From: an uncultured Alphaproteobacteria bacterium
GTDB taxonomy: Bacteria > Pseudomonadota > Alphaproteobacteria > Rhizobiales > Hyphomicrobiaceae
Direction of reading: 5' to 3'
NCBI GenBank assembly: GCA_937950105.1
Contig: CALFEM010000602.1
Coordinates: forward strand, 1-5,142
Length of the DNA: 5,142 nt
Shown: positions 5,093 to 5,142 of the stretch, piece after piece
Layout: the number at the start of each line of letters is the position of its first letter
How positions within the stretch are numbered: position 1 is the first letter of the stretch
Program-made: the position numbers and the translations under genes
Notes under the pieces: generated by a model
Database searches by the model: none
The model's input: the letters and a program-made list of their open reading frames with translations, nothing else
Told to the model about the DNA's origin: nothing

Positions 5093-5142
5093 AGATCGGA
5101 AGAGCACACGTCTGAACTCCAGTCACTTAGGCACCTCGTATG
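5093..5142 (+). other. Illumina TruSeq index adapter (sequencing artefact)
   Basis: The last 50 bases read AGATCGGAAGAGC (5093-5105), continue as the TruSeq index-read adapter to AGTCAC (5121-5126), then the 6-base barcode TTAGGC (5127-5132, TruSeq index 3), then ACCTCGTATG, which differs from the adapter's ATCTCGTATG at 5134 only. The match is by recall of the published adapter. The first A may be the A-tail from ligation. It is not genomic and should be trimmed; genomic sequence ends at 5092. Confidence 0.97.

Noticed and set aside
4811..5109. Minus-strand frames starting inside the last bases (beginning MLFRSQ or MCSSDL)
   Set aside because: Their starts are encoded by the sequencing adapter and the rest is antisense to the universal stress protein gene.
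1..5142. Search for CRISPR arrays, tRNA genes, insertion sequences, toxin-antitoxin or phage-defence modules
   Set aside because: No regularly spaced repeats, tRNA-like folds, transposase motifs, terminal inverted repeats or paired small toxin/antitoxin frames were seen. The only direct repeats are the short ones reported.

Overview
This 5.1 kb window is high-GC DNA, and nearly all codons in the real genes end in G or C. Gene types and protein style point to an alphaproteobacterium, most likely of the Hyphomicrobiales (Rhizobiales): a TadD-like TPR lipoprotein, a COG2187-type aminoglycoside-phosphotransferase/P-loop fusion kinase, and a tandem-domain universal stress protein with the sequence GRPVLVVP followed by AWDGSREAARAA. 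The taxonomic call is inference.

Layout from left to right. The 3' end of an unidentified plus-strand gene stops at 173 and is followed by a strong hairpin with a UUCG tetraloop. A short cation diffusion facilitator (CDF) transporter lies at 379-990 (+). A 13-bp perfect hairpin at 1008-1037 separates it from the convergent TPR lipoprotein gene (1067-1954, -). Upstream of that on the same strand are the fusion kinase (2239-3822, -) and a small secreted four-cysteine protein (3955-4308, -). A divergent intergenic region (4309-4537) carries an 8-4-8 dyad that looks like an operator. A universal stress protein then starts with GTG at 4538 (+) and is cut off at the end of the window.

The last 50 bases (5093-5142) are not genomic. 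They match the Illumina TruSeq index adapter with barcode TTAGGC, apart from one mismatch. The window therefore ends at an untrimmed contig edge, and the stress-protein gene is truncated by sequencing artefact, not by biology.

The three minus-strand genes are co-directional, but gaps of 132 and 284 bp and individual ribosome binding sites suggest separate or loosely linked transcription. I see no CRISPR array, tRNA, rRNA, insertion sequence, phage gene or defence system. The genes look like ordinary accessory/core housekeeping content: metal transport, stress response, small-molecule kinase and envelope lipoprotein. I did not find convincing evidence of a new multi-gene system. The points worth a second look are the minimal CDF with a substituted metal site, the dyad between the secreted protein and the stress gene, and the adapter.
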